A stretch of DNA of 26,662 nt from Solirubrobacter ginsenosidimutans (GTDB taxonomy: Bacteria > Actinomycetota > Thermoleophilia > Solirubrobacterales > Solirubrobacteraceae): NCBI RefSeq assembly GCF_027587205.1, contig NZ_JAPDOD010000088.1, forward strand, positions 1 to 26,662, given 5' to 3'. Positions 14,733 through 22,353 of this stretch are shown piece by piece. Made by a program: the position numbers and the translations under genes. Below the pieces are notes generated by a model. That model did not search any database and had not been told where the DNA came from. It saw only the letters and a program-made list of their open reading frames with translations. Position 1 is the stretch's first letter, and every line of letters begins with the position of its first letter.

Positions 14733-15956
14733 CGCGACCGCGACCTTCTCGAGGCGGGTGTACTTGAAGTTGGTCGAGGCGCGCTCGTCGGGATCGGGCG
14801 TGTTCTCGCCGTCGTGGGTGACGAGCAGGCCGAGCGGGAAGCCGGGCAGCGGCTCCGCGACGACCTGCGCCCCGTCGGAGTGCTGGACGCCGTCGATCGT
14901 GCCGGCGTCGTCGATCGTGAAGTCGCCGAGGAAGCGGCCGAGCCCGCCGTCGCCGTAGGCCACGTAGCGGCTGTCGCCCTGGCTGGAGACGAGCAGGACG
15001 TCGCGCACGAACGGGATCTGCCAGAGCGTCAGGCCCTCGATGTCCGCCGCGACGTGCTTGCCGCCGAAGCCGGGGTCGGCGCCGGCGACGCACTCCTCGG
15101 TCTCGGGGTCGAACGTGCCGGGAATGCCGTACTCCTTGACCTTCTCCAGCAGCGTGGGCGTGGTCGTGAAGCCGGTCCGCCCGACCTTGGCGACCCACAG
15201 CCCGACGTCCTCCTGGGCCGCGAACAGCAGGCCGCGGGCGGGATCGAACGTCATGCCCTCGACCTGCGGGCCGTCGCCCGGGTCCTCGCACGGCGTCCAG
15301 TCGGCGCCGTTCGGCAGCCGGAACGTGCTCGGCAGCGTGAAGCCGTCGACGCGAGCGTAGGAGACGCGCCCGGACCCGGCGTCGATCAGGCGGTAGAGGG
15401 CGACGGCGGTGCGGCTGCGGCGGCTGACGGCGATCAAGCCGTCCCCGTGGTCGACCAGGCCGGCCAGGCCGTACGCGTTGGCCTGCGCCTGCGCCTCGGC
15501 GGGGGAGGCGCTGAACACCAGCGGGGCGTTGGCGACGGTGACGTCGGTCAGCGGCGGGCGACCCCGCAGGGCGGCGTCGGCGTCGATCGCGAAGACCCGC
15601 AACCGGTCGAGGCCGCGATCGCTGGCGACCACGAAATCCCGCGTCTTGCCGCCGAGCTTGACGCCGCTGAGCACATCGACGTTGTTGAACCGCCCCGGGC
15701 TCGCGGGAATCGACTGCAGCGTGCGCCCGCCGAGGTCATAGACGTCCAGACCCGCGTTCTTCTTGGTGCCGATCACCAGCGTCCCGCGACGATCCTTCGG
15801 ATTGATCCAGACCGCGGGATCGTCGGCGTCCGCATCCCCACCCGCCTCGTCGTCGAACAGCGGCGCCGTCTCCACCGACGGCTTGATCTGGGCGTGTGCA
15901 GCCGCGGGAGCGGCCAGGAGGGCGATGAAGGCGAGCAGCAGCGCGAGCCGGGACAT
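14712..15956 (-). CDS. Secreted beta-propeller phytase
   Basis: Extracellular calcium-dependent enzyme that removes phosphate from phytate (myo-inositol hexakisphosphate). From ATG 15956 it is 414 residues: Sec signal peptide MSRLALLLAFIALLAAPAAAHA (1-22), then six propeller blades. Family motifs are DADDPAVWINPKD, GTLVIGTKKNAGLDVYDLGG, ADIEGLTLW, VSSQGDSRYVAY, DGAQVVAEPLPGFPLGLLVTHDGEN and NFKYTR. Length is normal for the group. The frame continues upstream to 16064 through the REP-like palindromes, but the signal peptide fixes the start. TAGCTT (15969-15964) seven bases before the ATG is a candidate -10. Its role in soil phosphate scavenging is inferred; no phosphate-regulation box was recognised. 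Confidence 0.92.
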   Translation of the reverse strand: MSRLALLLAFIALLAAPAAAHAQIKPSVETAPLFDDEAGGDADADDPAVWINPKDRRGTLVIGTKKNAGLDVYDLGGRTLQSIPASPGRFNNVDVLSGVKLGGKTRDFVVASDRGLDRLRVFAIDADAALRGRPPLTDVTVANAPLVFSASPAEAQAQANAYGLAGLVDHGDGLIAVSRRSRTAVALYRLIDAGSGRVSYARVDGFTLPSTFRLPNGADWTPCEDPGDGPQVEGMTFDPARGLLFAAQEDVGLWVAKVGRTGFTTTPTLLEKVKEYGIPGTFDPETEECVAGADPGFGGKHVAADIEGLTLWQIPFVRDVLLVSSQGDSRYVAYGDGGLGRFLGDFTIDDAGTIDGVQHSDGAQVVAEPLPGFPLGLLVTHDGENTPDPDERASTNFKYTRLEKVAVALLLGAR

Positions 15957-16028
15957 GCCCGCGAAGCTACGACTCCTCACCCGCCCCTCAGGTGAACGAC
16001 TCGTTGCCGACCCGCATGCATACCGCAC

Positions 16029-16098
16029 GTATCCCGGGGTCAGACCCCTGTATACAACTTGCATACGACGTGTACACCGGGGTCAGACCCCGGTATAC
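16029..16098. repeat. Two REP-like palindromes built on GGGGTCAGACCCC
   Basis: The 13-base palindrome GGGGTCAGACCCC occurs at 16036-16048 and 16079-16091, 43 bases apart. Each extends to 12-base arms around a CAG loop: 16029-16040 with 16044-16055 (10 of 12 paired) and 16072-16083 with 16087-16098 (11 of 12 paired), with GTATAC-like ends. The two units lie in the gap between the phytase and the small-protein gene. Such paired inverted units resemble REP elements moved by RAYT transposases; none is in this window. Confidence 0.65.
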
Positions 16099-16123
16099 GA
16101 CTGGGATGCAAAGGCGTGGCGGT

Positions 16124-16129
16124 TAGGAT
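16124..16129 (+). promoter_or_regulatory. Candidate -10 element for the 16136 operon
   Basis: TAGGAT lies six bases before the ATG at 16136, matching the TANNNT pattern of other genes here and implying a leaderless transcript. GGGG between the hexamer and the ATG could instead act as a weak ribosome site. Confidence 0.35.
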
Positions 16130-16135
16130 CGGGGC

Positions 16136-16489
16136 ATGTTCGGACGTGGGCGGATCAAGGGCGGGGTGCGGGGTTCGGCGAAGGTGCTCGCGCTCGGCCC
16201 GACCGCCAAGGGCGCGCGGCAGACCGAGAAGCGCGACGTCGAGTACGGCTTCACGCTCGAGGTCTCCGGGCGGGTGGTGGAGCACGTCGAGGAGATGCCG
16301 GCGCTGAAGGCGCCGCTCGTGGGCGACGTGCTGCCGGTGACGGTGGGTGGGGAACGGCTGCGGATCGAGTGGGACGAGGTCCCGGATATCGCCGATCGCG
16401 CTCGTGCCTCTGCCGCCGCCGCTCAGGCCGGCGACGCGGCGGGTGCCGCCGCGGCGCTCGGGTTCACGCTGCGCGACGAACCGAAGTGA
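16136..16489 (+). CDS. Small protein of unknown function
   Basis: Product of 117 residues, not assigned to a named family. A basic glycine-rich N-terminus (MFGRGRIKGGVRGSAKVLAL) leads into a beta-rich core (RDVEYGFTLEVSGRVVEHVEEMPAL, then VGDVLPVTVGGERLRIEWDEV) and an Ala-rich helix that ends the protein. The core pattern, variable strand, VSGR..., LPVxVxxxxxRIxWD, resembles the small beta-barrel modules of DUF3592-like and SHOCT-containing actinobacterial proteins, but there is no membrane segment. Its stop overlaps the N-acetyltransferase start (GTGA), so the two are translated together. Confidence 0.6.
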   Translation: MFGRGRIKGGVRGSAKVLALGPTAKGARQTEKRDVEYGFTLEVSGRVVEHVEEMPALKAPLVGDVLPVTVGGERLRIEWDEVPDIADRARASAAAAQAGDAAGAAAALGFTLRDEPK

Positions 16490-17280
16490 TCGACGCACTG
16501 CTGCAACGGATCGGCCTCGACGCGAGGCCGGATGCGAGCGTCGACGGCCTGCACGAGCTGCACCGGGCCTACCTCGCTCGCGTCCCGTACGAGGACATCG
16601 CGGTGCAGTTGGGGGAGACCGGCCCGCTCGACGAAGCGGCGCTGGCGGCGCGGCTGCTCGCGAACGGCCGCGGCGGCTACTGCTTCGAGCTCAACACCAT
16701 GCTGGCCGCGCTGCTGCGCGGGTGCGGGTTCGTCGTCACCCACCATCAGGCCGTCGTGGGCGGCGAGGGGCCGACCAACCACATGGCGCTGCTCGTCGAG
16801 GTCGACGGTTCACGCTGGCTCGCCGATGCGGGCCTGGGCGAGGGCTTCATCGACCCGCTGCCGTTCCGCGAGGGCGCGACGGAGATCGGCCCGTTCACCT
16901 ACACGCTCACCCGCGAGGCCGGCGGGTCGTGGTGGATGGGCCAGCACGAGTGGGGCTCGGTCAGCGGGTTCCGCATGACCGAGGAGGAGTCGCGGGTGGC
17001 GGATTTCGAGGTGCACCATCAGCGGCTGGCGACCGATCCCGGTTCCTCCTTCGTGCAGACGCTGGTCGTGCAGAGCCCGCGCGAGGACCGGATCGTGACG
17101 TTGCGGGCGCGGACGCTGTCCGCCGTCGGGCCGACCGTCAACGACAAGCGGGTGCTCGAGCGGGCGGAATTCGCTGACGTGCTGCTCGCGGAGTTCGGGA
17201 TCACGCTCGGCGGCGAGCGGCTAGAGCGCCTCTGGACGCAGGCCGTCGCCCAGCACGAAGCCTTCCTGGCGCGAGCGTAG
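16486..17280 (+). CDS. Arylamine N-acetyltransferase
   Basis: Cytosolic enzyme that transfers acetyl (or related acyl) from CoA to aromatic amines and hydrazines by a thiol mechanism. The 264-residue product carries the catalytic triad: C66 in RGGYCFELN, H99 in GPTNHMALL, and D114 in WLADAGLGEG, the three hallmark NAT motifs. Length is normal. GTG 16486 is chosen from the overlap with the upstream stop and the fit of IDALLQRIGLD to family N-termini. The natural substrate is not evident; mycobacterial NAT is linked to sterol catabolism, but no such genes are adjacent. Confidence 0.93.
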   Translation: MIDALLQRIGLDARPDASVDGLHELHRAYLARVPYEDIAVQLGETGPLDEAALAARLLANGRGGYCFELNTMLAALLRGCGFVVTHHQAVVGGEGPTNHMALLVEVDGSRWLADAGLGEGFIDPLPFREGATEIGPFTYTLTREAGGSWWMGQHEWGSVSGFRMTEEESRVADFEVHHQRLATDPGSSFVQTLVVQSPREDRIVTLRARTLSAVGPTVNDKRVLERAEFADVLLAEFGITLGGERLERLWTQAVAQHEAFLARA

Positions 17281-18162
17281 ATGCAGGTCGCGACCCACCC
17301 CGGCAACTTCCACGCCGACGACGTCTTCGCCGTCGCGGTACTCGGCCTCGCCCACGGATCGATCGACGTCGTGCGCACGCGCGACGACGCCGCGCTCGCC
17401 GCAGCCGACATCCGCGTCGACATCGGCGGCCGCAGCGACCCCGCGACCGGCGACTTCGACCACCACCAGCGCGGCGGCGCGGGGGAGCGCCCCAATGGCA
17501 TCCGCTACGCGAGCTTCGGCCTCGTCTGGCGCGAGTTCGGCGCGGGGTTGGCGGGCGGGGAGGAGTCGGCCGCGGCGATCGACGAGCGCCTGGTCCAGGG
17601 CGTCGACGCCAACGACACCGGCCAGAACATCAGCACCGCGCTCTTCGAGGGCATCCGGCCGATGTCCGTGAGCGGCGTGATCGCGGGCTTCAATCCGCCG
17701 TGGGACGTCGAGCTCTCAGCGGCGGAGGAGGACACGCTGTTCGCCGAGGCGGTCGCGCTGGCCACGGGCATCCTCGAGCGCGAGCTGCGCGGCGCCAAGG
17801 CCTACCGGCGCGGGCTTGACCTGGTGCGCGCGGCGATCGAGCGCTCCGCCGATCCCCGCGTCGTCGAGCTGGACCGCAAGCTCCCCTGGCACGAGACCGT
17901 GGTGACGACCGCGCCCGAGGCCCTCTATGTCGTCTACCCCAAGTCCGACGGCTGGGGCATGCAGGCGGTTCCGCGCGCACTCGGCGAGTTCGCGAACCGC
18001 AAGGACCTCCCCGAGGCTTGGGCGGGGCTGTCCGACGCCGACCTGGCCGCGGTCACCGGCGTCCCGGACGCGATGTTCGCCCACGCCAAGCGCTTCTACG
18101 CCTCCGCCCGCTCTCGCGAAGGCATCCTCGCCCTCGCCCGCCAGGCGCTCGACGGCGCGTAG
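17281..18162 (+). CDS. MYG1 family protein (DHH-like phosphoesterase/exonuclease)
   Basis: The 293-residue product shows the MYG1/UPF0160 signatures THPGNFHADDVFAVAVL at the start (H11, D13, D14), DIGGRSDPATGDFDHHQRG (DHH at about 60-62), and VDANDTGQN. These are metal-ligand motifs related to DHH/DHHA1 phosphoesterases. The eukaryotic MYG1 protein is a 3'-5' RNA exonuclease; the bacterial role is not established. ATG 17281 follows the acetyltransferase stop directly (TAGATG), so it belongs to the same operon. Its stop abuts the convergent gene with no gap (TAGCTA). Confidence 0.85.
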   Translation: MQVATHPGNFHADDVFAVAVLGLAHGSIDVVRTRDDAALAAADIRVDIGGRSDPATGDFDHHQRGGAGERPNGIRYASFGLVWREFGAGLAGGEESAAAIDERLVQGVDANDTGQNISTALFEGIRPMSVSGVIAGFNPPWDVELSAAEEDTLFAEAVALATGILERELRGAKAYRRGLDLVRAAIERSADPRVVELDRKLPWHETVVTTAPEALYVVYPKSDGWGMQAVPRALGEFANRKDLPEAWAGLSDADLAAVTGVPDAMFAHAKRFYASARSREGILALARQALDGA

Positions 18163-19452
18163 CTACTCGGCGGTGTCGGCGCTCGCGACCAGGTCGTCGA
18201 TCGCGGCCAGGTGGCCGCGCACGCGCTCGACCATGCCCTCCAAGACGCCACGCGCGGACTCGATCCCACCCGCCGCGTTGGTGAGGTGCAGCTTGATCTT
18301 GCGGACGTCCTCCATCGCGCCCAGCGCCCGCTCGACCTCCGCTCGCAACGCCGGTGCGTCCAGACCCTCGACGCCGCCCTTGGCCATCAGCACCCGCGCG
18401 CGAGCCAGCGAGTACGCGACCTCCAACGCCAACCGCGAGCCGTCCTCCGGGTCGTAGACGACGAACAGCTTGTCCCCGCCCACCTCGCGCAGCGCCGTGG
18501 CCCGCGCGGGGAGCCGGTCCTCCGACGGCACCACCCACACGCCGAAGTCGGCCGACCGCTGGGTCATCGCGTCCTCGAGCTCCGACAGCGCCTCCTTGCG
18601 CGACTTGCGCGAGTGCTTGGCCTCGAAGACGATGCGTCCGCTCGCCGCGCCGGTGCAGCCGTCGATGTCCACGACGACGTCGCCCTTGCGCCCGCCGGCG
18701 CCGCCGAAGTCGCCGACCGCCTCGGCGTCGTCGCCCATCCCGCGCGCGATCGCGTCGACCGCCTCGGCCACGGCCTCCTCGTACGGGCGGCCCTTGGCCG
18801 TTCCTCGCGCCGCCTCGGCTGCGACCTCCTGCAGCTTCTCGCGCTCCGAGCGCAGCGACTGCAGCTCGAGCTTCAAGGCGACCATCTGCTCGCGCATGCC
18901 CTCGAGCTGCGTCTCCTGGCGGGTCGCCGCGTCGCGCGCCGCGCGCAGGTGGGCAGCCTTGAAGTCGGCCAGCGGGTTGGAGCCGTCGGCGGAGGAGAAC
19001 TGGCGCAGCAGGTCCTCGCGCATGCGGGCGGACTGCTCGAGCATGATCGTCCGCAACTGTTGTTGCACGGCGGCCGAGGAGCCGTCTCCGAACAGCCGCG
19101 CCAATTCCTTCGCCAGGTGCCCGTTCTCGGGCCCGAAGACCTCGTCGACCTTGGTGCCGAAGAACTCGGCCACGACCCGCGCCTTGTCGGTGAACGCGGT
19201 CTCGACCTCGCGCGACACCTTCTCGAACTCGTTGCGGACGAACTCGGCGTCGACCGCGCTCTGCTCGCGCTCCAGCACCCGCGCGCCGATCTCGATCGCG
19301 TCCACGACGACGCTGGTCGCGTCGTCACCCGCCTCGATGCGCCGGCTCAGGAACGCGGCGGTCGCGGGGTCGTCGACGACGACGTTGTCGACGATCACGC
19401 GCCCCATCAGGACGTGGACGCGGGGAACTCTGAGCGGTGTGGCGGCTTCCAT
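18163..19452 (-). CDS. Coiled-coil protein with PD-(D/E)XK nuclease-like domain (DUF2130-like)
   Basis: Product of 429 residues from ATG 19452. Residues 1-60 are beta/alpha mixed; 60-215 are mainly helical with a strong coiled coil at about 165-215; a nuclease-like core follows. Seen in the core: E225/E226 in GRPYEEAV, D258 in RKGDVVVDID, and E277-A-K279 in RIVFEAKH, spaced as in PD-(D/E)XK enzymes, then KEALSELEDAMTQRSADFGVWVVP, which resembles DUF2130 and is distantly like RmuC. A C-terminal helical part ends the protein. This suggests a DNA-end or structure-specific nuclease, but activity is inferred. TACCGT (19470-19465) twelve bases upstream may be its own promoter; acyP lies 34 bases upstream on the same strand. 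Confidence 0.75.
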   Translation of the reverse strand: MEAATPLRVPRVHVLMGRVIVDNVVVDDPATAAFLSRRIEAGDDATSVVVDAIEIGARVLEREQSAVDAEFVRNEFEKVSREVETAFTDKARVVAEFFGTKVDEVFGPENGHLAKELARLFGDGSSAAVQQQLRTIMLEQSARMREDLLRQFSSADGSNPLADFKAAHLRAARDAATRQETQLEGMREQMVALKLELQSLRSEREKLQEVAAEAARGTAKGRPYEEAVAEAVDAIARGMGDDAEAVGDFGGAGGRKGDVVVDIDGCTGAASGRIVFEAKHSRKSRKEALSELEDAMTQRSADFGVWVVPSEDRLPARATALREVGGDKLFVVYDPEDGSRLALEVAYSLARARVLMAKGGVEGLDAPALRAEVERALGAMEDVRKIKLHLTNAAGGIESARGVLEGMVERVRGHLAAIDDLVASADTAE

Positions 19453-19486
19453 GACGGACAAGCCACGGTACGCACCGCTCCGGACG

Positions 19487-19759
19487 TCAGGAAACGCGGA
19501 ACCCAGAGAGGCCTTCGGGCTCCTCCGCAACGACATCGACCCCCGTCACCGACGCGTGCCCGGGCCCACCGCGGACGAACGCGACCATCGCCTCGACCGC
19601 GTCGACCGGACCCTCGAAGACACACTCGACGGTGCCGTCGGCCCTATTGCGAGCGCTGCCGGCCACACCCAGCCGCGACGCCTCGCGCCGGGTCGCGTCG
19701 CGGAAGAAGACGCCCTGCACATGACCGTGCGCGACCACCCGGCGGCGGACGGAACCCAT
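19487..19759 (-). CDS. acyP: Acylphosphatase
   Basis: Small enzyme of 90 residues that hydrolyses acyl phosphates such as carbamoyl or acetyl phosphate. The signature GHVQGVFFRDATRREA contains the substrate-binding Arg (FFRD), and the catalytic Asn is in ARNRADGTVE. The rest (VECVFEGPVDAVEAMVAFVRGGPGHASVTGVDV) matches the family alpha/beta sandwich. ATG 19759 is the only sensible start. It is divergent from the gene at 19777 with only 17 bases between the start codons. Confidence 0.93.
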   Translation of the reverse strand: MGSVRRRVVAHGHVQGVFFRDATRREASRLGVAGSARNRADGTVECVFEGPVDAVEAMVAFVRGGPGHASVTGVDVVAEEPEGLSGFRVS

Positions 19760-19764
19760 GCCGA

Positions 19765-19771
19765 TACGGTA
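19765..19771. promoter_or_regulatory. Shared symmetrical -10 element in a 17-base divergent gap
   Basis: The gap between acyP and the gene at 19777 is GCCGATACGGTAGAGCG. TACGGT (plus, 19765-19770) and TACCGT (minus, 19771-19766) overlap by five bases, and each ends exactly six bases before its start codon. Any -35 elements must lie inside the opposing genes. Both transcripts would be leaderless. Confidence 0.5.
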
Positions 19772-19776
19772 GAGCG

Positions 19777-20712
19777 ATGACGGCGCTGAAGGTCGAGCTC
19801 GACGCTTGCGGTGGCGCCGATGCGCCCGCCACCGCCGTCGCGCGGCTGCGCGAGGTCCTCAACGAGGCCTTGCGGATCGGCCGCGCCGAGCTCGCCAAGC
19901 CCCGCTCGGGCAAGGACGACCCGGTGGAGATCGCGATCGCCGCGCACGACGATCACCTGCTCGCCGCCCTCCCGGTCGCCGCCGCGGTACGAGCCGATCC
20001 CGACATCGTCTCCGAGCGAGAGTGGCTGCTGACGGCCGCCGTCGTCGGCACGCTGGTCGAGCTCGCCGAGCCCGGCCAGCTCCTGCGCGCCGACGATCTC
20101 CGCCTGCGCGCCGGCGAGCTGCCCGGCGGGTTCCTCGTGCTCGCCTATCCGACGACCGCCTTCGAAGCCGATTTCGTCGAGCTGGCCTTCGACGAGCAGG
20201 CCCACGGCATCGATCGGCTGCGGGCGACGGCGCGAGCGCTGCCGTCCGGGGTGCTCGACGACGTGGCCCACAAGGAGCCGATCGGCGCCCGGCACCCGCT
20301 GCGGATCGCCGAGGCGGTCGCGCGCCTGGGCGGCCACCCCGCGCAGGCGATCGACGGGCACCTCGAGGACGCGGTGCTCACGCTGCTCGGCGCGGGCGGC
20401 GCCGTCCCGATCCCGCACCACGACCCGGATCCGAGCCTGCGGGCCGCCCGCCGGATCCTCAAGCGCCTCGACGGCATGGGGAAGTGGGGCGGATATCACA
20501 CCGAGTTCGCCCATCTCGCGCGAGGCTTCGCCGGCAACGACCGCGCCCTCGCCCAGGAGGTGGGGGAGGCCTTGCTGGAAGCGGGGCTGCTGGAGGAGAA
20601 GCCCTCCGTCGGCCAGCGCCACGTCTACCTCAATCCCCGGCGAGCGGCAGAGATCCGGAAGCTGATCGAGACGGGCGAGGTCCCAGCGGGTATGCGGCTT
20701 CCGTCCAAATAG
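19777..20712 (+). CDS. Protein of unknown function (311 residues)
   Basis: No family recognised. The sequence is soluble, acidic and mostly helical. An N-terminal helical part (DAPATAVARLREVLNEALRIGRAEL) is followed by a mixed domain with LPGGFLVLAYPTTAFEADFVELAFDE. The C-terminal 90 residues (FAHLARGFAGNDRALAQEVGEALLEAGLLEEKPSVGQRHVYLNPRRAAEI) look like a winged-helix domain with a beta wing that ends in a conserved-looking YLNPRR, so a DNA-binding or regulatory role is possible. The stop overlaps the ribosome site of the acyl-CoA ligase gene (ATAGGAG), so the two are probably one operon; it might regulate or assist that enzyme, which is inference only. Confidence 0.65.
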   Translation: MTALKVELDACGGADAPATAVARLREVLNEALRIGRAELAKPRSGKDDPVEIAIAAHDDHLLAALPVAAAVRADPDIVSEREWLLTAAVVGTLVELAEPGQLLRADDLRLRAGELPGGFLVLAYPTTAFEADFVELAFDEQAHGIDRLRATARALPSGVLDDVAHKEPIGARHPLRIAEAVARLGGHPAQAIDGHLEDAVLTLLGAGGAVPIPHHDPDPSLRAARRILKRLDGMGKWGGYHTEFAHLARGFAGNDRALAQEVGEALLEAGLLEEKPSVGQRHVYLNPRRAAEIRKLIETGEVPAGMRLPSK

Positions 20713-20720
20713 GAGAACCC

Positions 20721-22340
20721 TTGCTTCCCACGCCCGGTGCATTCGCCTCGCAGGCCCAGACGAAGCTCCACACCCTCGTCACGCTCACACGCGCGGGGAT
20801 CGTGCACCCGGAGCGCCCCGACCGCCTGTGGAACACCGCGCGTGCGCTGCTGCGCTTCGGCACCACGCCCGCCGCGGGCTACACGGCCGCCGCGAAGAAC
20901 TTCCCGGACGAGCCGGCGATCATCGACGAGCTCGGCACGCTGACCTTCAAGGAGGTCGACGAGCGCACGAACGCGCTGGCGAACGCGCTGGCCGCGGACG
21001 GCATCGAGGCGGGCGACGGCGTCGCGATCATGTGCCGCAACCACCGCGGCTGGATCGACGCCGTCCTCGCGTGCAGCAAGCTCGGCGCCAACGCGCTGTT
21101 CCTGAACACCGCGTTCTCCGGTCCGCAGCTGGCCGACGTGGCCAAGCGGGAGAAGCCCAAGGCGGTCATCTACGACCAGGAGTTCGCCGAGGTCCTCAAG
21201 GGTGCGAGCGCCCGCCGCAAGCGCTACGTGGCCTGGGCCGAGGGCAAGACCAAGGACCCGAAGGTCGAGGACCTGATCGCCGCCGGCGACCGCTCGTCTC
21301 CCGGTGCGCCGGCACAGCAGGGCCGCGCGATCATCCTCACCTCGGGCACGACCGGGACGCCGAAAGGCGCCTCGCGCTCGATGCCGAAGTCGATCGACCC
21401 GATCGCCGCGCTGCTGTCCGTGATTCCCCTACGCGCGCGCGAGAAGACGATGATCGCGGCGCCCCTGTTTCACGCGTGGGGGTTCGCGCAGTGGGCGCTC
21501 GGCATCAGCCTGGCGACCACCGTCGTCCTCAACCGCAAGTTCGACGAGGAGGCGACGCTCAGCCTCACCGCCCAGCACGAGTGCGACGCGCTCGTCGTCG
21601 TCCCGGTGATGATCCAGCGCATCCTCGAGCTCGACGACGCGGTGCTCGATCGCTACGACCTGAGCAGCGTGCGCGCCGTGCCGGTCTCCGGTTCCGCCCT
21701 CCCGGGGTCGATCAGCGACCGCTGGATGGACCACTTCGGCGAGAACCTCTACAACCTCTACGGCTCGACCGAGGTCGCGTGGGCGACGATCGCCACCCCC
21801 AAGGACCTGCGCGAGGCGCCCGGGACCGTCGGCAAGCCGCCGCGGGGCAGCGTCGTGAAGCTCTTCGACTCCGACGGCCGGCCGGTGCCGCGCGGGGACT
21901 CGGGCCGGATCTTCGTCGGCAACGACGTCCAGTTCGAGGGCTACACCGGTGGCGGCAACAAGGACGAGATCGACGGCCTGCTCTCCTCCGGCGACGTCGG
22001 CCACTTCGACGCCAAGGGCCGCCTGTTCATCGACGGCCGCGACGATGACATGATCGTCTCCGGCGGCGAGAACGTGTTCCCCGGCGAGGTCGAGGAGCTG
22101 CTGCACTCGCACGAGCACGTCGCCGACGTCGCGGTCTTCGGGGTCTCCGACGAGAAGTTCGGCCAGCGCCTGAAGGCCGTGATCGTAAAGAAGGGCGCGC
22201 TGAGCGAGAAGGACGTCAAGGACTACGTCAAGGCCAACCTGGCCGGATACAAGGCGCCGCGCGACGTCGTGTTCGTCGACGAGCTCCCGCGCACGTCCAC
22301 GGGCAAGGTGCTCAAGCGAGAGCTGCGAGACGCGTCCTAA
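20721..22340 (+). CDS. Fatty-acyl-CoA ligase (FadD-like)
   Basis: ANL superfamily enzyme that activates a carboxylic acid with ATP and CoA. From TTG 20721 it is 539 residues. Seen: P-loop-like LTSGTTGTPKGA (206-217), the A-5 region LYGSTEVAW, the STGDVG-like SSGDVGHFD, IDGRDDDMIVSGGENVFPGEVE, and the late lysine in RTSTGKVLKREL. The TTG is chosen because AGGAG lies five bases before it and the following sequence fits actinobacterial FadD2/FadD12-type N-termini. The frame stays open far upstream, but that part overlaps the previous gene. Chain length preference is unknown. It leads into the yceD-rpmF-plsX-acpP block. Confidence 0.9.
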   Translation: MLPTPGAFASQAQTKLHTLVTLTRAGIVHPERPDRLWNTARALLRFGTTPAAGYTAAAKNFPDEPAIIDELGTLTFKEVDERTNALANALAADGIEAGDGVAIMCRNHRGWIDAVLACSKLGANALFLNTAFSGPQLADVAKREKPKAVIYDQEFAEVLKGASARRKRYVAWAEGKTKDPKVEDLIAAGDRSSPGAPAQQGRAIILTSGTTGTPKGASRSMPKSIDPIAALLSVIPLRAREKTMIAAPLFHAWGFAQWALGISLATTVVLNRKFDEEATLSLTAQHECDALVVVPVMIQRILELDDAVLDRYDLSSVRAVPVSGSALPGSISDRWMDHFGENLYNLYGSTEVAWATIATPKDLREAPGTVGKPPRGSVVKLFDSDGRPVPRGDSGRIFVGNDVQFEGYTGGGNKDEIDGLLSSGDVGHFDAKGRLFIDGRDDDMIVSGGENVFPGEVEELLHSHEHVADVAVFGVSDEKFGQRLKAVIVKKGALSEKDVKDYVKANLAGYKAPRDVVFVDELPRTSTGKVLKRELRDAS

Positions 22341-22353
22341 CCTTTATGGGGCC

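Noticed and set aside
16029..16098. CRISPR array from the repeated GGGGTCAGACCCC units
   Set aside because: Only two copies, each a self-palindrome of 13 bases, and no cas genes.
18211..19776. Plus-strand open frame upstream of the unknown gene at 19777, read as one 833-residue protein
   Set aside because: The upstream part is antisense to the nuclease-like gene and acyP, which have recognisable motifs and starts; only the part from 19777 reads as protein.
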